A stretch of DNA of 64,000 bases from positions 20,407,239 through 20,471,238 of the forward strand of contig OX328108.1 in NCBI GenBank assembly GCA_946811185.2, given 5' to 3'. The first letter of the stretch is position 1. Each line of letters opens with the position of its first letter. Source of the stretch: Hippopus hippopus. Taxonomy: Eukaryota; Mollusca; Bivalvia; Cardiida; Cardiidae. Under the pieces are notes generated by a model that saw nothing but the letters and a program-made list of their open reading frames with translations, did no database searches and was not told the origin of the DNA. Positions 1-10,400 of this stretch are shown piece by piece. A program made the position numbers and the translations under genes.

Positions 1-181
1 AACCTCTACATTTTCTCTGGTTGTAGGAGGAATTCTCAAGGAATATTTTGAGGGATTATGTATTGATGTGTATAAATTACAAAACTGTTACAAAGTCATT
101 TTTGATTGGAAAAACGAAAAAGGACCTACAACCATTTTGCATTTAACTCATGATAAGAATAATTGTTTGATTTTGAGGAAA

Positions 182-402
182 CTAACCCCTGACCAAACTA
201 CAATCTTTTCCACATTGAGAGCATCTTTAGATAACTATATTAGAACTGGTACAAATTGACCAAAAAGATCTCACATGGTAGAAAACTTTGTGGGAAAAGG
301 AGAAAATACTGGTTACCAGCATTTTATCCTTTTATTGTAAATTTTTCAAAAGTTTTCTTCCTCAAGGTTGTTAAAATTCCTAATAGTGTGGTAAAGGGTT
401 AA
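182..402. mobile_element. F1 TTAA palindromic MITE
   Basis: The right end is intact (GTAAAGGGTTAA, TTAA at 399-402); the left TTAA has decayed to CTAA. The central palindrome is imperfect (~281-350). Right duplicate at 23787-24007. Confidence 0.75.
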
Positions 403-1009
403 AGTAGCAAGATAATGCCAAAATCTCAAGACATTTTTGCTGTGAATTATGAGGGCTTTTCAGAAATTATTTGAGACTACGCTTATAATATGAGAATGAT
501 AAGACTTACAAACGAAATATTTTATTTACAAATGACATATACTTTATTACTTTATACATGCCAAACATTGGGCCGCTAGGTTTTCTGTTTAGTGTCAGGG
601 CCTGTTGGAAATATACCATCTCGCTTGGTCTGGAGCACAACAATGCTTTGAATGTGACGTCCTATCAACATTACTGCGCGTTTACACTACTGCATGTCAT
701 TCCTTTTCAATAAACACCATTCAATCTAACTTAATATGTCGCTGCACCCATTTGTCGTACAGTTTTACATCATTTGCTATCTAATTACCTCACTACATTT
801 AGTTGCCTCAGTCTTCAGTTCACTAAATTATTGAATTTTATACCTCTCAACTGAGACTTGACACATGGAAAGACGTCGATGATCGGCGGTCCCCACCTCC
901 TTTTGTGATGAACGGAGATGATGCATCTTTCACAAACCGATTGTGGCACTGATAAATAAGAGCCCAAGACACACCTCTTCCGCTCTGTGTCATGTCTACC
1001 ATCTTTTTA
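403..1009. other. No gene or named element seen
   Basis: Less AT-rich than its surroundings but without long open frames or paired termini. Duplicated at 24008-24613. Confidence 0.5.
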
Positions 1010-1958
1010 AGCTCACCTGAGCACAACGTGCTCAAGTGGAGCTCTTAGAATCACATTGTGTCCATTGTACGTCGTGCGGCATCAACATTTCTTTAAACAT
1101 CTTCTCCTCCTAAACCGCTGGGCCAATTTGGACCAAATTTGGCTGGAATGTTTCTTGGGAGGTCCTCTTTAAGAATTGTTCACAAAATTTGATTCCATCA
1201 AAAACTCTGGTTGCCATGGCAACCAAATGGAATTTTCTAAGAAATTCTGTAAAAATCTTCTACGAAACCGCTGGTCAGATTTTGAAATAATATCACAGAA
1301 ATGTTCCTTGGGTGACCCTTTTCAAAAATTGTTTGCGAAATTTTGATCCATCGAAAAACATGGCTGTGGTGGTGGGGGGCTATTTGCACTATACGGACAT
1401 GAAGAAATTCTTAAAAATTCTTCTTCTCTGAAACCACTGGTCAGATTTTAAAATAATTTCACAGAAATGATCCTTATATTATGCCCCTTTTTTAGCTCAG
1501 CTGTTTCCGAAGAAAATATCAAGGTATTGTCATAGCCCTGTTGTGGTCGTCTGTGTTGTTGTCGTTGTTGTTGTGCAAAAACTTGACATTCTGCTATATC
1601 TCGGCTTCCACTCAACACATATACTTGAAACTTGGAATAATTGTTGACTAGTAAAAGAGCAACCCATACAACAAAGGCAGATAACTCTAAAATCATTTTT
1701 GTCCAAATTATGCCCCTTTTTCAACTTGGAATTTTAACTTACTATCCAGCATCCAACAGCCAATTGTTGGCACCCGCATGCAGTGCTCTTGTTCGACTTA
1801 ATATTTTTAGCCACTATCGGGCATGTGCTCTTGTTCATGAAATGGTCCTTGGGTGACCTGTCCCAAAATTTATTTGCAGAATTCTGATTCGTCAAAAACA
1901 TGGCTGTGGTGATGATTGTAGGGGTAGTGACAGATTTTGAAATGATTTTTACAGGTGA
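1010..1958. mobile_element. Tandem-repeat element, deleted at one end (left copy)
   Basis: Begins GCTCACCTGAGCACAACGTG (a terminal hairpin TGAGCACAACGTGCTCA). It contains ~155-bp repeats each marked by AAACCGCTGG or AAACCACTGG (about 1112, 1266, 1429). The far terminus found in the right copy is deleted here. Confidence 0.65.
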
Positions 1959-2806
1959 CCTTGTTTATTTCAGTAGAAGTTTTTCCAAGCTTGACCCAAA
2001 ACTTTACGTAAGCTTGCTGCTCCATCATCCTTTGTTATCCATTTTGTTGCCGTTTCTTTGATTACATGAACTTCCGGAAAATGGTAAAAAATTGTTTATC
2101 AATTATGTGAACAATATGAAACTTTACTGGAAATTCGTTAGAATAATGTAGTGTATATGACATCATTCTAACTTACTTTTCCCAGCTATTTTGATATCAT
2201 TTAAGCTTTTATTCAAGTGTGATTTATTTGAACTAACTCATTTTTACGGCGAGCTCTGATTACTCACACCTGTTGTTGATTTTAGGTTATATACTATTAT
2301 AACGTGTAACTCATACAGATTTCATTTAGGTCTTTCAATTTATTAAAGATTAATTCACGTTTATTGAAAATTTTATGCACATGTGTTAAGTTTTTCTCTG
2401 AAAGCATACATTGTCTCAATAGTTTCTGAACAACCCTCGTAAGTTTCAAAAACTTGTATGAATGGTATATGAAAAATAAAATGAATTTCTGCATATTGTG
2501 GTAATTCCACTGGTTCGACTATAGCCAGTCCCGCATGTGCTTAATAAATGCCTGAGAACTCTGTATCATAAAGCTAGCCTCAGGCGATATCCAAAAGCTA
2601 AACTGAAAAGACATGTTTTTTTGTGACTTTGTTTTGTGTGTTGAGCGGCATCTGCTTGTAGAAAAAGCGACTAGCATTTTTTTAACCCTCGTAACCAGTT
2701 ACAAATAGGCAAGTCTGATTTTAAACAATATTGTCAGAAGTGGAAATGGTCAATCACTTTGTAATCATTGTGTATGTTGGAGGAGGGGTGTTCTCTGGGT
2801 TGATGA

Positions 2807-3313
2807 TTAAATCTCTGTCATTTGACAAAATACTTGATAATATGTCTTAATTTCAAAGCATATGCAGAGCATAACTATAAATTTGGCTCAAATGACAGAA
2901 TTTTTGTAAGTCAAAGGACAGAAAACAACGTGGAAAAAGGAGAGAAGCAGCATTTTCTCCTTTTCCCACAATGTTTTCTAAAGCTGTGTCTGTTAGGGTT
3001 GTTAGAACTCAGGATTGTGTGGTAAAGCCTTAAGCAAAATAAATCTCCTGTGTACTCATGCAGCTATGTTATAGCCATTTAGCCATTTAGCCCCATGTTA
3101 CACAATCCCTACTTTTAACAACACTGACGGAGAAGACTTTTAATACATTGTGGGAAAAAGAGAAAATGCTGGCAACAGGTATTTGCCCCTTTTCCCACTA
3201 AACGTTCTACCCTGTGAAAGAACTTTGGTTTATTTGTACCACTTTCGCCATTGTTTTCTACAGATGCTTTCACTTAGGAAGAGTCTAGAATTTGTCTCTT
3301 GGTAAAGAATTAA
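2807..3313. mobile_element. Two neighbouring F1 MITEs
   Basis: Units 2807-3033 and 3087-3313, in opposite orientations. In the first, the left core arm is shortened (GGAGAGAAGCAGC). Right duplicates at 26530-26756 and about 26810-27034. Confidence 0.7.
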
Positions 3314-4394
3314 GTTTAAATAATTAAATTTTGCTAAGATGAAATATCAAGTATTAAGACGGAGCACATGATTCTCCGCATTCTATACCCCTGTATTTTT
3401 GTTTTTCTTTTTTGGTAAAATACTGCAATTCTATTACTTCTTCATAGGGGTGTAATTGAGTACTTAAAAATGTAATTAAGGAAAGTACCAGAATTGTATT
3501 ATGCCTGTGCTGATAAAACTTGAGTCCATGCTCAACTGTGCTTATAAAACTTGCATGCTGAACTGAGTTTGTGCTTAAACTTTAAAGTCTAATTATCGTT
3601 TGGACGGTATGAATATTTACAATGAAGACTTCAAATCAAAAGGCAGACACAAAGCAAAGCTGTAAAGTTCAGAAGTTATTCAATAAGGTTTATCAAATTA
3701 GATTTCTACAACTTATGAAATTTCATGTTCAGCTGAGTTATATAAGCATTAACTGAGTTTGAAATGGTTTTCTTTTGTAAATCTTTTTATTGAAAGTTTT
3801 GTATTTGAAGGACTCTAACTGCCTATCAAAGGGTTCTAAGGTTGTTAACAGTACCAAGGCATGCTACATATCCCCAACTGCCTTGATACAACAGTTTCCT
3901 TATACATGTATAATGTTTTCAATATCCTGATCAGTTGCTTTATTCACAGACTGTCCCGAAGATAGCTCTTCTAAATTCCAATAGTAGTTACCTGTGTCTG
4001 TTGATTTAGAGATGAGGCATCTTATTGGCTGAGACACATTGTATCTCAGCCAGTTTGATCCCTGTCTCTAAATTAAGCTTAAGAATAATGTGCAGAATAG
4101 CTATATGATATGAAATACAATGAAGAAAATGGAGTTACTGCTTGTACAAGCATTTTTTCCCATTTTCCAACAGTGTTGGTTTAAGCTATCCTTTCCTTGG
4201 CTAAAAAAAAAAATTATGATATCTAATTCATGTAAATGGCGATAGTAGACACTGCAAAGCATAAGCAAGTATTTATTTTTTATTACCGGTATACTTTGTT
4301 AAAGCTTGAATATCTTTAAATATCATTATGACTAAATAAAAGATGCTTTATTAAACTACTTTGTTATTTTTATTCTGCTATTGTTTTTACTATT
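3314..4394. other. AT-rich intergenic DNA
   Basis: Apart from the 4004-4071 hairpin and a small F1 core fragment near 4130-4180, nothing recognisable. Duplicated in the right copy. Confidence 0.5.
4004..4071. repeat. Hairpin TTTAGAGA...TCTCTAAA (left copy)
   Basis: Nested arms TTTAGAGA, GGCATC and GGCTGAGACA with their inverses. The right copy (27705-27771) pairs better than this one (GATGCC versus GATCCC, TGTCTCAGCC versus TATCTCAGCC). Confidence 0.6.
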
Positions 4395-4594
4395 TTAAAC
4401 CCTTTTAAAAAGGATCCTGTGCTTTTATCATTCTGAAGAAGGCTTTTGAAATCATAGTTGGCAATGAAAGAAATGCTGATAACCAGCATCTTCTTTTTCC
4501 ACCATGTTCTCTACCTTTTCAAAGCTTGTTTAATCGTTTGAGTCAGTTATTTGTCATCTGAAAGCCTAAAATATTTTATTTGGGGAAGGGTTAA
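4395..4594. mobile_element. F1 MITE, old copy
   Basis: TTAA at both ends. The core is diverged (AAATGCTGATAACCAGCATC) but still palindromic. Right duplicate at about 28096-28297. A smaller core fragment is at 4130-4180. Confidence 0.65.
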
Positions 4595-4689
4595 CTTGTA
4601 ATACAGAACAACAACCTTGTCAGATATGGTACTAATTCACAAATAATTCAAAATATTGTTCTAATATGATTTCATGACTCAATATTGAG

Positions 4690-5260
4690 GGTTGATGGTT
4701 TGAAAATTGCAGCTGGACCAATTTCTTTCAAACGACTAAAGATGCTCGTTTTACGTAACAGGATTCATTGCTTTCTCAATGCTGATCATTGTTATACCCC
4801 TGCAAAACGAATCAGCCTGTCTGTCCATGTGTCCGTCTGTGGACAAAATACTAGTAATTTTGTGTCGCGAACTCCTGCAGGTTTGCTGCTATTGTATTGA
4901 AAGTTTGGTGATATATTGGTCGTATACTGAAGTTGTGCAAGACGCAGTTTTCAATCATCTACTCCCTATGATTCCAGGGTAATCTCCCCTTGAACTAAGA
5001 ATATTCTTTGTTAAATTCCCTGTTTCTGTCAAAGCGCTGGCGGGCGTATTAAGTCACATTCAGTGACAGCTCTAGTTTCAACAATCTTTATAAAGGAAAG
5101 CAGCCAGGTGCTTGGGAAGAATATTATGCAAAGGACTGGTAAAAAAGGATTTCACGGAGAGCATCAATAGGTGCACTGGCTGCTGCGATATAAATGAAAT
5201 AATGTTGAAAGTGGTGTTAAACACCATACAAACAGCAAGTGGAGAACAAATACAGTATTT
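4690..5260 (+). repeat. SINE interrupted by another insertion (left copy)
   Basis: The segments 4690-4793 and ~5095-5240 match the 6312-6594 SINE (GATTCATTGCTTTCTCAATG; then GCTGGCTGCTGCGATATAAA and GTTGAAAGTGGTGTTAAACA). About 300 bp starting TATACCCCTGCAAAACGAAT is inserted between them. Right duplicate at about 28390-28960. Confidence 0.55.
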
Positions 5261-5341
5261 TAATGTGACTGGACAAGGGACAATGGTAACTCAAAATGCC
5301 CAACAATTGTTCTAATTCTTGACCACTAGTATAACTAGTCT

Positions 5342-5606
5342 AGGCCCGGTAGGGTAGTTCACTGGTCAGCGTATCTGACTTGTAATCTGCAGGTTGGATA
5401 CCTGGTTGAGGCAAACTTTCTTTCCAGTGATTTTTCAGCTCTCGCCTCTAATGCATGTGAGATAAGTAGTCAAGGGCTTTAAACAAAAGTTGTGTCAGCA
5501 CTAGTGTGATAAAGCCAGGAAACCCATGTTTAGGTGCATTGATAACTGTGATAAGACCTAAGTTGTAAAAACAGCGTTAAACTCCCAATACAGACAAAAT
5601 AACTAG
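5342..5606 (+). repeat. tRNA-derived SINE (left copy)
   Basis: A tRNA-like head (GGGTAGTTCACTGGTCAGCG; B-box GGTTGGATACC; anticodon-loop-like CTTGTAATC), a body of ~190 nt, and a tail GTTGTAAAAACAGCGTTAAA. Right duplicate at about 29045-29310. Confidence 0.6.
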
Positions 5607-5750
5607 TTTAATCACCTGACTGGCAGAAACGTTCAATCTCAACCAATGAAATGGCTTATCATGGAAATTAGAATTGAGTTGAATAGAACCCTAATTCTTG
5701 AAAATATTGTGTCCCCAAGATGCTCATTACAACTTTTGCCAATGAATATG

Positions 5751-5968
5751 AGTTACGCTTTGTGAAAAGGGGGTTTAGTGCATCTGCAAAATGTATTGAC
5801 ACATGTCAGCCTGTGCAGTTTGCTCAAGTCCAAAGACCATTCTACCTGATGATTCAGTCGGTTGTTAGACGAAATGAATCTCATGATCTGGATCCATAAT
5901 TATATGATGACTTGCTTGGCATAATGCATCATAGAGATGTACTAAATGCCCTTTTGTAAGAGCCCTGA
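5751..5968. mobile_element. F2 foldback MITE
   Basis: Starts TTTGTGAAAAGGGGGTTTAG and ends with the complementary CTAAATGCCCTTTTGTAAG. The internal palindrome is decayed. Right duplicate at about 29455-29672. Confidence 0.65.
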
Positions 5969-6049
5969 TCATACTATTTTGACTCAGTTGATATGAAAAA
6001 AGTGATTCAGAAGGAACATTCACAATTCTGATATTGGGAAAAGTCATTT

Positions 6050-6270
6050 TATACCTTTATGAAACAATTCCTTGATAAACAACTAAGAATTATACAGCTA
6101 TATAAAACATTTTTGGAGAAGGAGGAGTTGCTGTCAGCAAGCATTTTCTCCTTTTTCCACCATGGCTTTTTTACCTTTTCAATGACAAATTCAATCATTT
6201 GTACCAAAGTCTATTTGTTGTCTGCAAATGCTTTTAAATTAGACAAGTCTAAAATTTTGTAACCTGGTAA
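6050..6270. mobile_element. F1 MITE, degraded
   Basis: The inner TIR-flank motif (GTCTGCAAATGCTTTTAAATT) and right terminal GGTAAAGGG are recognisable; the palindrome retains AAGCATTTTCTCC. Right duplicate at about 29754-29975. Confidence 0.6.
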
Positions 6271-6311
6271 AGGGACATACGTTAAATTTGGTAAATTTAG
6301 AGAGAACATGT

Positions 6312-6594
6312 GCTAAGCCTGGTAGCGCAGCTGTTAGCGTACAGGGCTTGAAACCTGGTGGTCAATGGTTCAAGTTCCAATGCAGTCTATTTCTTTCCAA
6401 GGATAGATGGTATTCATTGCAACAAGATTCATTCCTTTCTCATGCCTGATCATTGTTTCAGTGTTTGTTACTGTGTCAAAAGAGCTATTGCCTTGGAAAC
6501 AAAATTTTGCAAAGTGCTGGTAATTGAAATTCCGGGATAGCATGGAAAGATGCACTGGCTGCCCGAGATATAACTGAAATGATGTTGAAAATAG
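6312..6594 (+). repeat. tRNA-derived SINE (left copy)
   Basis: Head GGTAGCGCAGCTGTTAGCG with B-box GGTTCAAGTTCC, and body and tail ending ATGATGTTGAAAATAGTGTT. The F1 element begins exactly at its tail. Right duplicate at about 30016-30298. Confidence 0.65.
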
Positions 6595-6825
6595 TGTTAC
6601 CTCTTTACCAAATGACAAAATTTAAGGTTAGTCCAAATTCAAAGTATTTGTAGACAACAAAATAAATGTGACTCAAATTTCGAAGGTTGTTCTGGGAAGG
6701 GTAGAAAACATTGTGGGAAAAGGAGAAAATGCTGCTTACTAGCATTTTCTCCTTTTCCCACAGTGTTTTCAAAAGGCTTCTTTTTCAGGGTCGTTAAAAG
6801 TCGAGATTGTGTCGTAAAGGGTTAA
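6595..6825. mobile_element. F1 MITE
   Basis: Ends in TCGTAAAGGGTTAA; core at about 6707-6774. The right duplicate (about 30299-30487) has lost 40 bp of the left internal region, apparently between short repeats of CAAATT. Confidence 0.75.
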
Positions 6826-7040
6826 CTTAAACATCAAACAAAGAAACAAAATTAAACGCATGAAAATATGCAAAAACGAAAAATAACTACCATCAAGTTC
6901 TGAACTTTTAATACAAGCAAAAAAAATACTTTAAAAAAAAGGAAACTATAAATAGGAAAAACAATGATATCAATTTTATAATCATTCATTCACTCCAGCA
7001 CTTTCTCCCCTTTCAGCCTTCTCAAGACAAATCCTTGCAT

Positions 7041-7263
7041 TTAACTTTTTACCAAACAACAACATTTTAGATCGGAAGCATTTGCAGACAACAAATCAAA
7101 CATTGCTCAAATGATGACATTTGACTGTAATAGTATACTAGAAAAAATTTTGGTAAAAGGAGAAAATGCTGGTTACCAGCATTTTCTCCTTTTCCCAAAA
7201 TGTTTTCAAAAGCATGTTTTCCCTGGAGTCGTTAAAACTTTGGATTTTGTGGTAAAGGCTTAA
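7041..7263. mobile_element. F1 MITE sharing a TTAA with the next copy
   Basis: TTAA at 7041-7044 and 7260-7263. The second TTAA is also the first TTAA of the following element. Right duplicate at 30703-30925. Confidence 0.85.
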
Positions 7264-7488
7264 CTCTTTACCAAACGACAAAATTTTAGACTTGTCCAAA
7301 TTGAAAGCATTTGCAGACGACAAAATAAACGTGACTCAAAAATTGAAACTTGACTTTAGAAGAGTAGAAAACATTGTGGAAAAAGGAGAAAATGCTGGTT
7401 ACCAGCATTTTCTCCTTTTCCCACAATGTTTTCACAAAGCTTCTTCCTCTGGGTCGTAAAAACCAGGGATTGTTTGATAATGGGTTAA
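7260..7488. mobile_element. F1 MITE, head-to-tail neighbour
   Basis: A near-consensus copy: TTAACTCTTTACCAAACGAC at the left and GGGTTAA at the right, with a long core palindrome around 7370-7434. Right duplicate at 30922-31150. Confidence 0.87.
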
Positions 7489-7545
7489 ACCACATTTGAT
7501 GCTATCAATATGGAAACGTTTAAAATTTTGTCATCCGTTACAGTG

Positions 7546-7840
7546 TTAACCCTTACCACACAATCCAGAGATTTAAGGACCCTGAGAAAGAAAGCTTCTG
7601 AAAATATTGTGTGAAAAATAGAAAACTCTGGTAACTAGCATGTTATCCTTTTACCACAATGCTTTCTACACAATCAAAGTCAAGTTGCATCATTTGAGCC
7701 AGCAGTAATTTATTGTCTGCAAATGTTTTGAATTTTGACAAGTCTACAATTTTGTCATACAGAAAAGAGTTAACTCTTTTAAGACAAAGTTTTAGGCTGA
7801 ACCAAGTTGAAAGCAGGTGACAAATCACCCCTTACAGTGC
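7546..7840. mobile_element. F1 MITE plus truncated second copy sharing TTAA
   Basis: 7546-7773 is a complete but diverged inverse-orientation copy. Its right TTAA (7770-7773) also starts a truncated left end (7770-7840). Right duplicate at 31208-31435 with the same truncated tail. Confidence 0.7.
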
Positions 7841-7841
7841 C

Positions 7842-8015
7842 TTATAAACCAAATAGACATTTTTCTGTCTAGAAATTAGACCCAAATAAGTGGAATTTCA
7901 AGGTTGTCTTTATCTATAGGAAGTTTAGATCCAAGATCAGACTGCATGTTTTGTGCAGAATAATCTTGATCTACACTGGCTGCAAAGGCAAAGATAGTGG
8001 TTAAAAGTACTCTCA
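7842..8015. mobile_element. F5 repeat family
   Basis: Marked by CTTGATCTACACTGGCTGCA and AAGGCAAAGATAGTGGTTAA, with an inner inverted GATCAGACTGCATG..TGCAG..ATCTTGATC. Relatives at 31502-31672 (duplicate), 42556-42760 (begins TTAACCTTTAAAGTGCC), 43432-43560 and 59212-59330. Confidence 0.5.
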
Positions 8016-8018
8016 GGG

Positions 8019-8221
8019 TTAATGAAGCTCAGCTGTTGATTTGTTAGAAAAGATTGTGGGAAAAGATACAAATGGAGGAAAAGGAGAAAATGCTGGTAAT
8101 CAGCATTTTATCCTTTTTCCACAATGTTTTCTACCCTTTACTTGAGAGTGTTAAATTTGTCATCTACAATAGCTTTCTAAATGTCCATGTTTAAAATTTT
8201 AAAATTCTGGTAAAGAATTAA
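8019..8221. mobile_element. F1 MITE with partly duplicated core arm
   Basis: The left arm begins twice (GTGGGAAAAGATACAAATGG, then GGAAAAGGAGAAAATGC), so the palindrome is asymmetric. Right duplicate at about 31682-31868, where 13 bp are missing at the left edge. Confidence 0.6.
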
Positions 8222-8387
8222 AAAACATGTAAAATGGATATAGTTAACATACATGTTGATCAACAAACACATGTGACACCTTTCTGTTTGCTGCAGAAGT
8301 TTCTCATCTTCTGCAATTTCTCCATTAGCTACAATGTTTCCAAAAGAGGTCTGCTACAAGATAAACAATGACAATTTCATAGAGTGT

Positions 8388-8668
8388 CTATTTTTCTTCT
8401 TTCCACGCAGACAATCTTGTTTTAAATTGGTTATCTGGAGTTGGTGTTGGAACTTTAGCTGACTTCGTCGTAGATCCAGATATAGGTCGAGTCGTGTAGG
8501 ATGTCGACGGGCGTGTCGTGGAAGAAGATGGCCGACTGTTTTCATCTGACCGAGAAATTCCTATACTTGGTGTTTTCTTTCCTCGTGCTGGGGCCGAGAC
8601 AGCTCTATTGGCAAGGTTATTTGTATCTTGTTTCCTAGATTTAGGTTGTGTGGTATTAGGTCTTACCC
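8388..8668 (-). pseudogene. ANKAR: ANKAR duplicate terminal exon
   Basis: A 281-nt exon with the same 92 codons and TAG stop as 32038-32318. The two substitutions (CCT/CCC, AAA/AAG) are silent. Confidence 0.8.
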
Positions 8669-8937
8669 CTGTAGTAAAAATAGAAAGCAGACTGGTTCAG
8701 CTTCAATTTGACAACTTTCAACCCCAGTTGTCTTTGCAAGTTTAACACCAGAAAGTTTTTTTCTTTATACTGCAACAAAATACTTTTGAAGCCATTGTGA
8801 TGGAAGGTAAAATACTCAAGAGAATTTCATTCAACCACAATGTTTTCATATAAATTACTGTACAACATATCAGGATTGACATACTGTACTTCAGAAGGAC
8901 GTTTTCAGTTGCATCTGCTTTAAATATGTTTCAGAAA

Positions 8938-9365
8938 GTAACAAACTACCCATAACAATCCTGACTTTTAATGACCCTAGGGAAGAAGGCTTTTGAAAAC
9001 ATCATGGGAAAAGGAGAAAATGCTGGTAACCAGCATTTTCTCCTTTTCCCACAATGTTTTCTACCCAATCAATGACAAATTTTGATATATGGGCCACCTT
9101 TAATTTCTCGTCTGTAATTGTTGTCAATTTGGACCAGTCTGAGACTTTGTCCTTTGGTAAAGAGTTAACTCTGTATCAGATGACAAAATTTTGGACCGCA
9201 CTAACTTGAAAGCATTTGCAGATGACAAAGTAAAATGTGGCCCCAAAGAAGATTTCTGTCTTTTAAATGACAGAAAATATAGCACTTTCTCCTTTTCCTA
9301 CAATGTTTTCAAAAGCCTTCTATCTCAGGGTTATTGAAACTCTGGATTGTTTGCTAAAGGGTTAA
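8938..9365. mobile_element. Two F1 MITEs sharing one TTAA
   Basis: 8938-9168 is in inverse orientation with an almost perfect core (about 9000-9063). 9165-9365 is in direct orientation and has lost most of the left core arm. They share TTAA 9165-9168. Right duplicates at about 32588-32817 and 32814-33015. Confidence 0.78.
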
Positions 9366-9461
9366 ATTTTAAACATGGATAAAGCCAACTGATGCTTTCT
9401 AATGAAAACATTAGAAACAATTCTAGTGACTGGAGAGAAACAGATCCTGTCTATGGTACTC

Positions 9462-9712
9462 TCGCAAAACTGGGCTAATGCATCTTTGCAAAGCACTATG
9501 CAAAGCATGTCAGAGTACAATATGGATGTATAATTAAAAAACAACTTAATAATGAGATGGAATGGTCCACTGACATGCAGAAAATTTAACAATAGCAAAA
9601 TGTTTCAACCCAGGTCAGCCTGCGTGGGCGGCACAAGCTGACATGGGTCAATAAGGCTTGCAGATGCATCAAAGCCCCTTTTCACAAAGCATGACTCTTG
9701 TGAAAATGGTGC
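9462..9712. mobile_element. F2 foldback MITE
   Basis: The core is CAGGTCAGCCTGCGTGGGCG followed by an imperfect inverse, with terminal AAAGCCCCTTTTCACAAAGC at the right. Right duplicate at about 33112-33360. Confidence 0.7.
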
Positions 9713-9732
9713 AGAAGTGCAGTCTTTAAGTC

Positions 9733-9951
9733 TTAACCTGACAAAATTCTAGACTTGTCCAAATTGACAGCACTTGCAGATGACAAAATAAATGGGACTC
9801 AAAAATTGAAATTTGTTTTGAGAAGGGTAGAAAACATTGTGGGAAAAGGAGAAAATGCTGGTTACCAGCATTTTCTCCTTTTCCCACAATGTTTTTAAAA
9901 GGCTTCTTTCTCAGGGTCGTGAAAACCCAGGATTGTTTGGGAATGGGTTAA
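9733..9951. mobile_element. F1 MITE with perfect 65-bp palindrome
   Basis: Bases 9831-9895 are an uninterrupted palindrome: a 32-bp arm, one central base, then the exact reverse complement (centre GCTGGTTACCAGC). TTAA at 9733-9736 and 9948-9951. In the right duplicate (about 33382-33600) one base in the distal arm has changed. Confidence 0.9.
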
Positions 9952-9954
9952 GTC

Positions 9955-10142
9955 TTAATCAGAAGATATAAAATTAGAATAGATCTTTTTTGAAGAAAAT
10001 GAAGGACACTGAACAATTTTGCGTGAAATGACGCAATTCGTCTGGGAATGGGTGGAAAACATTGTGGGAAAAAAGCTGGAAAATGCTGGAAACCCTCATT
10101 TTTTTTTTCCTCTTTATTTTCAAAATACAGGTAAAGGGTTGA
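9955..10142. mobile_element. F1 MITE, decayed
   Basis: Begins immediately after the previous unit and ends in GGTAAAGGGTTGAA. The core is reduced to AAAATGCTGGAAACCCTCAT. Right duplicate at about 33604-33793. Confidence 0.55.
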
Positions 10143-10240
10143 ATTTTAAAGCATTCCTTAAATTTACTGGGAAATAACAAGAATCAGAAAAAAATCCTGG
10201 AATTAAAAGAACATGAAAAAAAAATTAAAGCTACACCTAC

Positions 10241-10299
10241 CAAATGTATTTCCCATCCTGCTGCTAGGTATAATTGGATAACCCCCATTTATTTCCAAG
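10241..10299 (-). pseudogene. ANKAR: ANKAR duplicate NGG mini-exon
   Basis: A 59-nt exon identical to 33893-33951, including acceptor and donor. It lies downstream of the nonsense codon, so it would be untranslated in any transcript of this copy. Confidence 0.75.
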
Positions 10300-10400
10300 C
10301 TAAAAATAGAACAAAACAGTTTCCAAGCTAAAGATAGACAAAAATCCATGCCAGAAATAGCACAAAAAGTTTCCAAGCTAAAAATTTTCTACAATCTCCC
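10286..10400. repeat. Threefold direct repeat at the NGG mini-exon acceptor (left copy)
   Basis: TTTCCAAGCTAAA followed by A/G-rich sequence occurs at about 10293, 10320 and 10370. The first copy spans the exon start and its TAG acceptor. Right duplicate at about 33945-34050. Confidence 0.8.

Noticed and set aside
15..80. Resemblance of EEFSRNILRDYVLM (after a TTGTAG acceptor) to the first half of a GRIP domain
   Set aside because: The key EYL block is missing, no good donor follows, and the same sequence at 23635 has no GRIP context. Too weak to call the missing golgin exon.
1448..1724. Overlapping 64-82-codon minus-strand ORFs (duplicated near 25053-25329)
   Set aside because: They sit inside the tandem-repeat element, overlap each other in two frames, and show no domain.
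8518..8745. 75-codon plus-strand ORF (and duplicate at 32168)
   Set aside because: It overlaps the ANKAR terminal exon in antisense; the minus-strand reading has splice context, phase and only silent differences between copies.
7041..9365. CRISPR-like array of palindromic repeats
   Set aside because: The palindromes are parts of dispersed TTAA-bounded transposons in a eukaryotic genome, with irregular spacing and full-length flanking ends.
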